A DNA stretch of 6,750 nt from Sulfurovum sp. bin170 (GCF_010892395.1 NZ_JAACKB010000139.1:1-6750); one strand, 5' to 3'. Counted from the first letter of the stretch, positions 1-6,547 are shown. The notes: generated from the letters alone by a model not told the origin. Numbers and translations: made by a program.

Positions 1-1956
1 CTCTATGAAGGTTCGATGATAAAAGCAGATAGTGCATTTTATGACAAAAACTCCTCTCTTTTAACTCTAATAGGAAAAGTTGAGATGATAGGATTTGATG
101 ATAGGGTACTAGCATCTAAAAAGTTAGTTATTAACACTACAGACAAATCTGTAAATATAGAAAAGGTGTTCCTATCAGGAGATGATGATTTGTGGATAGA
201 TGCTTCTAATGCGGATAAAAATGGTAAGAGATATAAGCTTTTTAACAGTAGAATATCTAGCTGTAATAAGCTTGACCCAGACTGGACAATAGAGTTTGAG
301 GAGGCGGACTACTATGAGGATAAGAATTTTGTGACTATGGAGGGTGCGAAACTAAGATTTTATGATACTACAGTTTTGTATCTTCCCTACTTAGCACTTC
401 CTACTTTAAATGAGAGGACAACAGGTCTACTCTTTCCTACTTTCAAAATCTCTGATAGAGATGGATTTCTCTATGAACAACCTATCTTTTATGCACCATC
501 TGATAGGTGGGATATGGAGTTTAATCCTCAGGTTAGGAGTAAAAGAGGTGTTGGTTCTTATATCACAACCCGTTTTGTGGACTCAAATCACTCAGAGGGT
601 TTTGTGAGAGTAGGGTACTTTTTGAATGATAAAGATTTCGTTAGAAGAAACGACACAAACAGAGAGCATTGGGGAACGGAGCTATTTTATAAATCAATAG
701 ATTTCCTGCCAACTGATGGTGGGTTTGAGAATTATAAAAGTGCATTCTATTTCAATGGTACATATCTAAATAATAGAGAGTATCTAAATTTGCAAAAGGA
801 CTCTGTCTCTGCTCTAGTAAGTTCCAATCTGATTGAGTCTCGTCTGAATACATTTTTATATAATGAAGAGAACTATTTTGGTCTCTATGGAAGATACAAT
901 ATTGATACAAGCAAAAAAGATAACTATAGAACCATACAAGATATTCCCTCGCTACACTATCATCACTACATGAAGCAGATTGTAGATAGTAGGATTTTTT
1001 ATACTATAGATGCTAGACTACATAACTATACAAGAGTTGAAGGCTCTAGAGCAACACAGCTTCAAGTAGATGTTCCCTTTATATATTATAACTCATTTTT
1101 TGATGATTTTCTCGACCTCTCTTTATCGGAAAATCTCTATTTGAGTAGGGTTGATTTTAGAAATCTTATACTAGACGATGATGAGGACTATTACTACTAC
1201 TATAGAAACTATCATACCCTTAAGTTCTCTAGTGACTTAATCAAAAGATATGATGATTCTCTACACAATATTAGTCCATCTCTAACATATATACGACCTA
1301 GTATAGAGAGAGAGTCTCCTACGGTGTATCGAGATTTGAAAGATGAAAAAAAGGAGCTGTTTGTAACTCAAACACAAGAGGAACAACTCTCTTTGGCTCT
1401 ACGACAATACTACTATAGTCAAGATTTGGATATGAGTCTATTTCATAGTTTTGGATACACCTCATATCCGCAAAGAGTAGAGTCAAGAGGTGATTTTAAC
1501 AATGAGATGGGGTATAATGGGGAGCAACTAACGCTCTACTCTAACCTAATCTATGCTTGGAATGAGAAACAGATTCGCTCCCTAATCTCTTCTATTGGAT
1601 ATAATCAAAACAACTATGATATAATGTTAACTCACTTCTATAATCATGATTTTTTATATGACAATAAGAAAACAAGTTTTTTACAGAGCGAGTTTGTGCA
1701 TCGTTACAGTGATAAAAACTCTTGGTTTGTCAATTTTGATTACGGTTTAGAACAGTTATACAATCACCAATGGAAGGTGGGTTGGTCACACAAACAGAAG
1801 TGTTGGTCTGCTAGAGTTAGTGTGGGGCAAGAGGTCGTACCCAATGTCGATAACTCTTTTAGAAATACGGCACTCTATCTGGAACTCAATCTAAACCCTA
1901 TTGGTGGGATAGAACAAAATATAGAAGAGAACTTCTCTTCAGAAGGTAATAAATAG
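1..1956 (+). CDS. lptD: LPS-assembly protein LptD, 5'-truncated by the window edge
   Basis: LptD is the outer-membrane barrel that, with the lipoprotein LptE, takes LPS from the periplasmic LptA bridge and inserts it into the outer leaflet. The frame is open from base 1 (codons read L-Y-E-G-S before the Met at 16), so the gene starts upstream; the ATG at 16 is internal. The first ~95 visible residues are the end of the beta-jellyroll (OstA/LptA-like) domain. Next comes the LptD signature: a Cys (codon 262-264) followed by D-P-D-W, then VLYLPYLALP and TTGLLFP, matching the FYxPYxxxP...GFLxP block of E. coli LptD. The remaining ~500 residues alternate aromatic and polar residues with Asp/Asn/Tyr-rich loops, as in a large barrel, and end in a strand-like segment with ALYLELNLNP. 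A second Cys (codon 1801-1803) lies in KCWSARVSVGQE, equivalent to the E. coli Cys724/725 site. The stop TAG directly abuts the next start codon, implying an operon. Family assignment is firm; the signal peptide is outside the window. Confidence 0.93.
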   Translation, partial: LYEGSMIKADSAFYDKNSSLLTLIGKVEMIGFDDRVLASKKLVINTTDKSVNIEKVFLSGDDDLWIDASNADKNGKRYKLFNSRISSCNKLDPDWTIEFEEADYYEDKNFVTMEGAKLRFYDTTVLYLPYLALPTLNERTTGLLFPTFKISDRDGFLYEQPIFYAPSDRWDMEFNPQVRSKRGVGSYITTRFVDSNHSEGFVRVGYFLNDKDFVRRNDTNREHWGTELFYKSIDFLPTDGGFENYKSAFYFNGTYLNNREYLNLQKDSVSALVSSNLIESRLNTFLYNEENYFGLYGRYNIDTSKKDNYRTIQDIPSLHYHHYMKQIVDSRIFYTIDARLHNYTRVEGSRATQLQVDVPFIYYNSFFDDFLDLSLSENLYLSRVDFRNLILDDDEDYYYYYRNYHTLKFSSDLIKRYDDSLHNISPSLTYIRPSIERESPTVYRDLKDEKKELFVTQTQEEQLSLALRQYYYSQDLDMSLFHSFGYTSYPQRVESRGDFNNEMGYNGEQLTLYSNLIYAWNEKQIRSLISSIGYNQNNYDIMLTHFYNHDFLYDNKKTSFLQSEFVHRYSDKNSWFVNFDYGLEQLYNHQWKVGWSHKQKCWSARVSVGQEVVPNVDNSFRNTALYLELNLNPIGGIEQNIEENFSSEGNK

Positions 1957-3441
1957 ATGAAAACAGAGGCAAAGGTAGGTCTTTTTATAACACTCTCATT
2001 GGTTTTTCTTTTTGGTCTGTTGTCACAGCTTAGTAGTTTTGATAATATGTTTAAAAAGAGCTATCCTATTATGGCAAAAATAGATGATGGTTCGGGATTG
2101 AAATCAAAAGCAAAAGTAAAGCTCAAAGGTGTCAATATTGGTTATGTTGAGAGTATATTGCTAGAGAATAATAATGTTATAACTCATCTTCTTATTGATG
2201 ATGGTGTAGAGATACCTGATGATTCGATTATTATTGTCTCACAAGACTCTCTATTGGGTGGAAAGTTTTTAGATATAAGACCGGGAAGCTCGACAGATAG
2301 TTTAAAAGCAAATATGCTTTTAGAGAAGCAAGAGAAGCAGTCTAGTATTGCAGACGCTTCAACCGCTGCGGATGAGGCTTTTCAAGAGATTAAGCTACTG
2401 GTCAATGAGATTAGAGATATGTTAAATAGTGGAGCAAAAGATGATATAGAGGAGTCTTTGGCAAATATAAATGAGTTTACTAAACTTCTAGCCTCCATTA
2501 GCACCGAAGATAATGAGACTATTCATGAGATACTTGAAAATGCAAATGAGACTATAAAAGGTTTTAAAACTGTAGGTGGTGATATTACTAAAACGACAGA
2601 AAAGTTTAATAAAACAGCAGATGAGTTTACCTCTGTTGCTCAAAATTTTAATAGAGATTTACCTGCTATAATGGCAAAGATTGATAGTATTACAAGCTAT
2701 CTGGATAGCATAGGGGCAACACTAGATGCAAAGCTTCCTACTGCGATAGATAAGTTTGTAAAGCTAGAGGATAATCTAAACGATACTATTGAGAAAAAAG
2801 ATAGCAGTCTCAACAAAGCACTAACTTCTGTTGATGGATTTTTTACCGAGGGTACAGAGACTATGGAGAAGATAGATAAGTATCTTGATAGTATGATAAA
2901 GAGTGAACTACATGTAGAGCTAAGAGCTGATGAGGTCTATGATGATGGTGGATATGCAAAAACACACTTTAATCTAGCACTTAAACCTGATGCCACTAGA
3001 TACTATATGATAGGTCTCACCTCTGCACCAAGTTTTGAAAAAGATGATGAGTTCTCTAGGGGATTTGCAGGAAATAAAAAACATGAGAGTGGAGAGTATC
3101 TCTTCTCTGCACAGTATGGGAAAAGATTTGATGACTTACTCTTTCGTATAGGAATTATAGAGGGTGCAGGTGGTTTTGGTGTTGACTACTTTGGATGGAA
3201 TGATACACTAAAAATTAGTGCCAATCTATATGATTTCAATGCTGTCAATGATATTAGAGGTAATAATCCTAACTTATCTACAACAGTAAGGTATCAGTTT
3301 TTTAGACATATCAACGCTTACTTAAGTGCCAATAATCTATTTAATAGCCAAGCCAATAGTGTCTCAGCAGGGTTTGGTGTTAGTTTTGTTGATAATGACC
3401 TCAAAAATCTTCTAGGATCGGCTGCAAGTGCCGCTCAATAG
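1957..3441 (+). CDS. MCE/MlaD-family lipid transport protein with a C-terminal barrel-like domain
   Basis: MCE proteins form hexameric rings that move phospholipids between the inner and outer membranes, usually with an MlaE/MlaF-type ABC transporter. Residues 7-25 form one hydrophobic helix, an uncleaved inner-membrane anchor. Residues ~36-110 are the MCE domain, with DDGSGLKSKAKVKLKGVNIG and the terminal signature LLGGKFLDIRPG (99-110). Residues ~115-315 are polar, rich in Ala/Glu/Asp/Lys and repeatedly heptad-like, so probably long helices. From ~317 to the end the character changes to about ten alternating, aromatic-rich strands separated by Gly/Asn/Asp turns, like a small outer-membrane barrel. 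At 494 aa it is far longer than E. coli MlaD (~180 aa) and resembles the single-chain transenvelope MlaD described in Veillonella parvula. The ATG follows the lptD stop directly; AGAAGG at 1941-1946 is a suitable ribosome binding site. No mlaE or mlaF is visible. The MCE call is firm; the barrel is inferred from residue pattern only. Confidence 0.9.
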   Translation: MKTEAKVGLFITLSLVFLFGLLSQLSSFDNMFKKSYPIMAKIDDGSGLKSKAKVKLKGVNIGYVESILLENNNVITHLLIDDGVEIPDDSIIIVSQDSLLGGKFLDIRPGSSTDSLKANMLLEKQEKQSSIADASTAADEAFQEIKLLVNEIRDMLNSGAKDDIEESLANINEFTKLLASISTEDNETIHEILENANETIKGFKTVGGDITKTTEKFNKTADEFTSVAQNFNRDLPAIMAKIDSITSYLDSIGATLDAKLPTAIDKFVKLEDNLNDTIEKKDSSLNKALTSVDGFFTEGTETMEKIDKYLDSMIKSELHVELRADEVYDDGGYAKTHFNLALKPDATRYYMIGLTSAPSFEKDDEFSRGFAGNKKHESGEYLFSAQYGKRFDDLLFRIGIIEGAGGFGVDYFGWNDTLKISANLYDFNAVNDIRGNNPNLSTTVRYQFFRHINAYLSANNLFNSQANSVSAGFGVSFVDNDLKNLLGSAASAAQ

Positions 3442-3443
3442 AT

Positions 3444-4115
3444 ATGTATAAAAACTTAGGAAGAGAGAGTTGTCTCTTTAGAGATAGAGCGGATGCGTGT
3501 GAAAGAGTTATCAATATTTTACCAAAGGAGATACTAAAAGCAGAAGAGACAGTTGTGTTGGGTGTAAGTGAAGGGGGAGTCTATTTTGCTGATAGAGTTG
3601 CTAAAGCATTGGGTGCTAGGATGGATATTCTTATAACAGAGTCTATCTATTCCCCAGTTAATCCAAAATTAGCAATAGCTATGGTTGGGGAGACGGAAAA
3701 GATAGTGATGCATAAGGCACTTATTGATGCTTTTGATATATCTAAAGATTATATCTATAGCGAAGCGGAGAGAAAATATAGAGAAGAGATTTCTACCTAT
3801 ATAGATAAGTATAGAGATGGTCAAGTTCTTGGTGGTCTTGATGGGAAATTTGTACTGTTGGTAGATGAGTGTGTAGAGACGGGTTTGACAATGATGACAG
3901 CAATAAAAACAGCAATCTCTTTAGGGGTTAAAAATGTTTTTATCGCTGTTCCAATTATTGATAATGTGGTTTATGAGAATTTAGTTAAAGTTTGTGATGA
4001 CCTATTTTGTCCATCTAAGATTAGTGACTATATCTCTATAGAGTATTATTATGAAAATTTAGAACCGTTCTCTTATGAAGAGATAGATAAGATAATGAGT
4101 GACAGTAATAAATAA
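3444..4115 (+). CDS. Predicted phosphoribosyltransferase (COG1926-like), substrate unknown
   Basis: This 223-residue protein has the type I PRTase fold. The PRPP-binding loop is VLLVDECVETGLTM (137-150), with the acidic pair D141-E142 and the T146-G147-x-T149 phosphate loop. Other blocks match the COG1926 group of uncharacterised phosphoribosyltransferases: GVSEGGVYFA (40-49), NPKLAIAMVGE (73-83), a charged middle helix (EAERKYREEI), AVPIID (168-173), and the FCPS...YYYENLEPFSYEEI tail. The usual R of the P-R-G-G motif is E43, and the R-K pair normally before the NPxLA block is E67-S68, so binding of the PRPP pyrophosphate may be altered. No signal peptide or membrane segment is seen, so it should be cytoplasmic. 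The start lies 2 nt after the MCE stop and no Shine-Dalgarno sequence is visible before it, which suggests translational coupling; the next Met, at residue 60, would remove the first motif. Its place before pnp hints at nucleotide or RNA metabolism, but this is only context. Confidence 0.82.
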   Translation: MYKNLGRESCLFRDRADACERVINILPKEILKAEETVVLGVSEGGVYFADRVAKALGARMDILITESIYSPVNPKLAIAMVGETEKIVMHKALIDAFDISKDYIYSEAERKYREEISTYIDKYRDGQVLGGLDGKFVLLVDECVETGLTMMTAIKTAISLGVKNVFIAVPIIDNVVYENLVKVCDDLFCPSKISDYISIEYYYENLEPFSYEEIDKIMSDSNK

Positions 4116-4116
4116 A

Positions 4117-4122
4117 AAGGAA
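4117..4122 (+). promoter_or_regulatory. Shine-Dalgarno site of pnp
   Basis: AAGGAA sits 9 nt before the pnp ATG, in an otherwise A-rich spacer just after the preceding stop codon. It fixes the start at 4132. It is the clearest ribosome binding site in the four-gene operon, consistent with pnp being translated independently of the weakly initiated gene before it. Confidence 0.75.
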
Positions 4123-4131
4123 ATATAAAAA

Positions 4132-6264
4132 ATGAGTGAACAGATTATAGAGATTAGTTGTAATAATTTAGATGAGAGATATAGTTTTAATAAGGTCGCA
4201 AGACAGGCAAGTGGAGCAGTACTATACCATTGTGGCGATGCAGTACTTCTAGCAGCAGTAGCGATTGACCCAAAACCTGTAGATGAGGATTTTTTGCCTC
4301 TAACTGTACAGTATATAGAAAAAGCTTATGCAGCAGCTAGAATCCCAGGTGGATTTATAAAGAGAGAGACAAAACCAGGTGATTTTGAGACCTTAACATC
4401 TAGAATTGTTGATAGAAGTCTAAGACCACTCTTTCCAAAAGGTTTTCACTATCCTGTTGTGTTAACAGTCACAGTATTAAGTACTGACCCAAAAGTAGAT
4501 ATGCAAGTAGCAGCTCTACATGCAGCATCCGCAGCACTATACACAGCAGATATTCCAGTCAATCAAGTAGTATCTGCTGTGCGTCTTGGAAAGATAGATG
4601 ATGAGGTTCTTATCAACCCAACTCTAGTAGAGCAAGAGAACTCAACACTTGACCTTTTAGTTGTAGGGAGTGGTTCGGATATAGTGATGATTGAGATGTG
4701 TGTAAAAGCTTCCCAAAAAGAGTATATTCAATCAATAAACGAACTAGATGAGGATGAATTTGTAGAGATTATAGATATTGCACAAGGTGCTATTGGAGAG
4801 GCAACTACTTCGTATCAGAAGGGTTTTGAATCTGCTAAAAAAGATGAGATAGAGATTAGTTTAGCAGAAGATAGAGAAGACCAAGAACTCTATAAATTTA
4901 TCGAAGAGAACTATGCAGAGGCAGTATCATCAGCTGTGCAATCTATGGCAAAGAGTGAGAGAAGTCAAGCCCTAAAAGATGTTCGTCAGACTATAATGGA
5001 TGCATTAGAGGCAAAAGGTGAAGAGGCAGACAAAGAGTTGGTATCCAAGATGTTAAATGCATATAAAAAGTCTGTTGTTCGTTCACTCATCTTAGATAAA
5101 TCAATTAGAGCAGATGGTAGAGCTTTTGATGAAGTCCGTCAGATTGACATCGAAACCAATATTTTGCCATCCGTTCACGGCTCTTGTCTCTTTACTAGAG
5201 GTCAGACACAAGCCTTGGTCACAGCAACACTTGGAGACAATAAATCATCACAAGTTCATGAGTTGATAACCTCTAAAAATGCTCACTATGAGACATTTAT
5301 GGTTCACTACAATTTCCCAGGTTTTTCAGTTGGAGAGGCAAAACCAGCAAGAGCACCAGGGCGAAGAGAGCTAGGACATGGTAATCTAGCAAAAAGAGGG
5401 CTAGAGCCAACTCTTGACCTACGAAGAGATGGAACAGTGAGACTAGTATCAGAGATTTTGGAGTCAAATGGTTCATCATCTATGGCTACAGTTTGTGGAG
5501 GTTCACTTGCTCTAAAAGCAGCAGAGGTTGACTCATCTAAACTTGTAGCAGGGATTGCTATGGGTCTGATAACAGATGGTACAAAAAACTGTGTGCTTTC
5601 AGATATTATGGGATTAGAAGACCATGATGGAGATATGGATTTCAAAATCACAGGAACGGCTGATGGTATCACCGCGATGCAGATGGACATTAAACTAGGT
5701 GGAATCGAAGCCGCGGTTCTAAAAGAGGCACTACACCAAGCCAAAGAGGGGCGACTTCATATCCTCAATATTATGGAAGAGGCTCTTGCAAATCTAACAC
5801 CAAGTCAAGCTCTGCCGTCATCGATTCTGTTTGATATTGACTCTAGCCATATACCTGCTATCATCGGTAAGGGTGGTGGAACTATCCGTGAAATTATCGA
5901 GAAATATGCTGTGAGTATAGATATAGATAGAGATGCAAACTCTGTTAAAATCACTGGTGATTCAAAAGAGAGTGTTGCTGATGCTAAGGCATATATAGAT
6001 AATATTACCTCTGCACCTGTAAAAAAACAGATGAAGTATGAGATAAACAAACAGTATGCAGGAAAAATTAAGAAGATAGTTGAGTTTGGTATGTTTATAG
6101 AGATGCCAGATGGTTATGATGCTCTTCTTCATATCTCCAAAGTGACAAAAGAGAGAATCAAAACACTTGATGGTGTTTACAATGTTGGGGATGCGATTGA
6201 TATTATTGTGCTTGAACAGAAAGGGAAAAAAGTGGAGCTTTGTACTCCTGCTTATCTGTTTTAA
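4132..6264 (+). CDS. pnp: Polynucleotide phosphorylase (PNPase)
   Basis: PNPase is a trimeric 3'-to-5' exoribonuclease that uses phosphate to release nucleoside diphosphates and can also add tails; it works in mRNA decay. At 710 aa it has the normal length (E. coli 711) and all domains: RNase PH-like core 1 (~10-140, with FIKR at 75-78 in the RNA-contact loop and LTSRIVDRSLRPLFPKG), an all-helical linker (~240-315), catalytic RNase PH-like core 2 (~325-545), a KH domain (~563-623, GKGG at 579-582) and an S1 domain (~637-705). Catalytic residues are kept: APGRRELGHG (R411-R412, E. coli R398-R399), SNGSSSMATVCGG for phosphate binding, and DHDGDMDFK giving D497, D503 and K505 (E. coli D486, D492, K494). 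The start is supported by AAGGAA at 4117-4122, 9 nt upstream. It lies 16 nt after the phosphoribosyltransferase gene. That gap is too short for the long autoregulated pnp leader known in E. coli. No damage is seen. Confidence 0.98.
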   Translation: MSEQIIEISCNNLDERYSFNKVARQASGAVLYHCGDAVLLAAVAIDPKPVDEDFLPLTVQYIEKAYAAARIPGGFIKRETKPGDFETLTSRIVDRSLRPLFPKGFHYPVVLTVTVLSTDPKVDMQVAALHAASAALYTADIPVNQVVSAVRLGKIDDEVLINPTLVEQENSTLDLLVVGSGSDIVMIEMCVKASQKEYIQSINELDEDEFVEIIDIAQGAIGEATTSYQKGFESAKKDEIEISLAEDREDQELYKFIEENYAEAVSSAVQSMAKSERSQALKDVRQTIMDALEAKGEEADKELVSKMLNAYKKSVVRSLILDKSIRADGRAFDEVRQIDIETNILPSVHGSCLFTRGQTQALVTATLGDNKSSQVHELITSKNAHYETFMVHYNFPGFSVGEAKPARAPGRRELGHGNLAKRGLEPTLDLRRDGTVRLVSEILESNGSSSMATVCGGSLALKAAEVDSSKLVAGIAMGLITDGTKNCVLSDIMGLEDHDGDMDFKITGTADGITAMQMDIKLGGIEAAVLKEALHQAKEGRLHILNIMEEALANLTPSQALPSSILFDIDSSHIPAIIGKGGGTIREIIEKYAVSIDIDRDANSVKITGDSKESVADAKAYIDNITSAPVKKQMKYEINKQYAGKIKKIVEFGMFIEMPDGYDALLHISKVTKERIKTLDGVYNVGDAIDIIVLEQKGKKVELCTPAYLF

Positions 6265-6274
6265 ATGTTTTTGT

Positions 6275-6292
6275 GGTGCAATAAATTGCACC
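6275..6292 (+). terminator. Perfect 8-bp hairpin after pnp: weak terminator, 3'-end stabiliser or repeat remnant
   Basis: GGTGCAAT and ATTGCACC form a perfect inverted repeat around a 2-base AA centre; in RNA the closing A-U pair would open to give a 4-nt loop and a 7-bp stem. It begins 10 nt after the pnp stop, the expected place for the operon's terminator. Against a classic intrinsic terminator, the stem is followed by CCTACGGC before a short TTTT (6300-6303), so there is no immediate U tract. It could instead block 3' exonucleases, or be half of a dispersed palindrome, since GTAGGGTGCAAT-type inverted repeats recur in many proteobacterial genomes. The hairpin is certain as sequence; the role is open. 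Confidence 0.4.
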
Positions 6293-6311
6293 CTACGGCT
6301 TTTGGATATTG

Positions 6312-6324
6312 TTACAAATTGTAA
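6312..6324. repeat. 13-bp perfect palindrome in the pnp-atpE gap
   Basis: TTACAA and TTGTAA mirror each other around a single central A. The size and symmetry would suit a dimeric repressor, but the site lies about 70 nt upstream of the -10 box and the region is only about 13% G+C, where short palindromes arise easily. It could be an upstream operator for atpE or chance. I do not recognise it as the site of any particular regulator. Confidence 0.25.
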
Positions 6325-6394
6325 TATAAATTTATTAAAAACAGAACCTCTAATTTTTTATCAATCATTAATAAAATTTATATATTAAATAAGA

Positions 6395-6400
6395 TATAAT
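6395..6400 (+). promoter_or_regulatory. Predicted sigma-70 -10 box of the atpE promoter
   Basis: A perfect TATAAT, preceded by AAGA, ends the extremely AT-rich stretch 6301-6400, which by my count has 13 G or C bases in 100. Campylobacterota vegetative promoters typically have a strong -10 box and a periodic AT-rich upstream region in place of a conserved -35 box, as here. Transcription would start near 6406-6408, leaving an untranslated leader of about 140 nt before atpE. The abrupt rise in G+C just after the box supports this placement. Confidence 0.72.
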
Positions 6401-6406
6401 CGCGTC

Positions 6407-6547
6407 GTTTATACGAAGTGATAAGTAGGGAAACAGTATACATTTATGTGACTGTTGGCATACATTTTATGTGTGTTTACGCTATCCGAACAGACTTTGG
6501 AAGACAGTCGAAGGGGACTTAAAGCCCATTAACTTAAGGATATTTAA
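6407..6547 (+). promoter_or_regulatory. Long, foldable 5' untranslated leader of atpE
   Basis: This stretch is about 36% G+C by my count, against about 13% in the 100 bases before it, suggesting it is functional RNA. Visible pairings are: an outer stem of 6420-6423 with 6483-6486 and 6425-6427 with 6478-6480; a hairpin of AACAGT (6432-6437) with ACTGTT (6451-6456), extended by ACA/TGT; and a hairpin of CATACAT (6459-6465) with ATGTGTG (6469-6475), with one G-U pair. Together these make a plausible three-way junction. Further on, GACT (6493-6496) can pair with AGTC (6506-6509), and CTTAA (6518-6522) with TTAAG (6534-6538), which overlaps the Shine-Dalgarno site. I do not recognise any known riboswitch consensus. 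It may stabilise or control this highly expressed message; that is inference. Confidence 0.5.
6535..6540 (+). promoter_or_regulatory. Shine-Dalgarno site of atpE
   Basis: TAAGGA lies 7 nt before the ATG at 6548, ideal spacing, and fixes the atpE start. Four of its bases (6535-6538) can be drawn into a stem with 6518-6521, so access by ribosomes could depend on how the leader folds. Confidence 0.75.

Noticed and set aside
16..18. ATG at 16 as the true start of lptD
   Set aside because: The frame is open back to base 1, no ribosome binding site precedes it, and an LptD starting here would lack its signal peptide and most of its N-terminal domain.
410..607. 65-codon open frame on the + strand inside lptD
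   Set aside because: It is an alternative frame within the conserved LptD signature region and has no independent support.
5307..5744. 145-codon open frame on the - strand inside pnp
   Set aside because: It lies wholly antisense to the conserved catalytic core of PNPase; the Ser/Pro/Ile-rich translation resembles no known family and reflects the complement of pnp codons.
5962..6291. 109-codon open frame on the - strand over the 3' end of pnp
   Set aside because: It is antisense to the KH/S1 region, starts in the post-pnp palindrome without a ribosome binding site, and its composition is that of random AT-rich sequence.
6335..6360. A-run and T-run before the atpE promoter as an intrinsic terminator
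   Set aside because: Only A-T pairs could form, the loop is about 12 nt, and there is no G-C stem; such runs are expected at this base composition.
6167..6388. 73-codon open frame on the + strand overlapping the end of pnp and the gap
   Set aside because: It overlaps the S1 domain in another frame and continues into very AT-rich non-coding DNA; there is no ribosome binding site and no recognisable domain.
6407..6547. Match of the atpE leader to a known riboswitch, ribozyme, SRP RNA or tmRNA
   Set aside because: I looked for core motifs of TPP, c-di-GMP, preQ1, fluoride, guanidine, ZTP, hammerhead, SRP and RNase P RNAs and found none.
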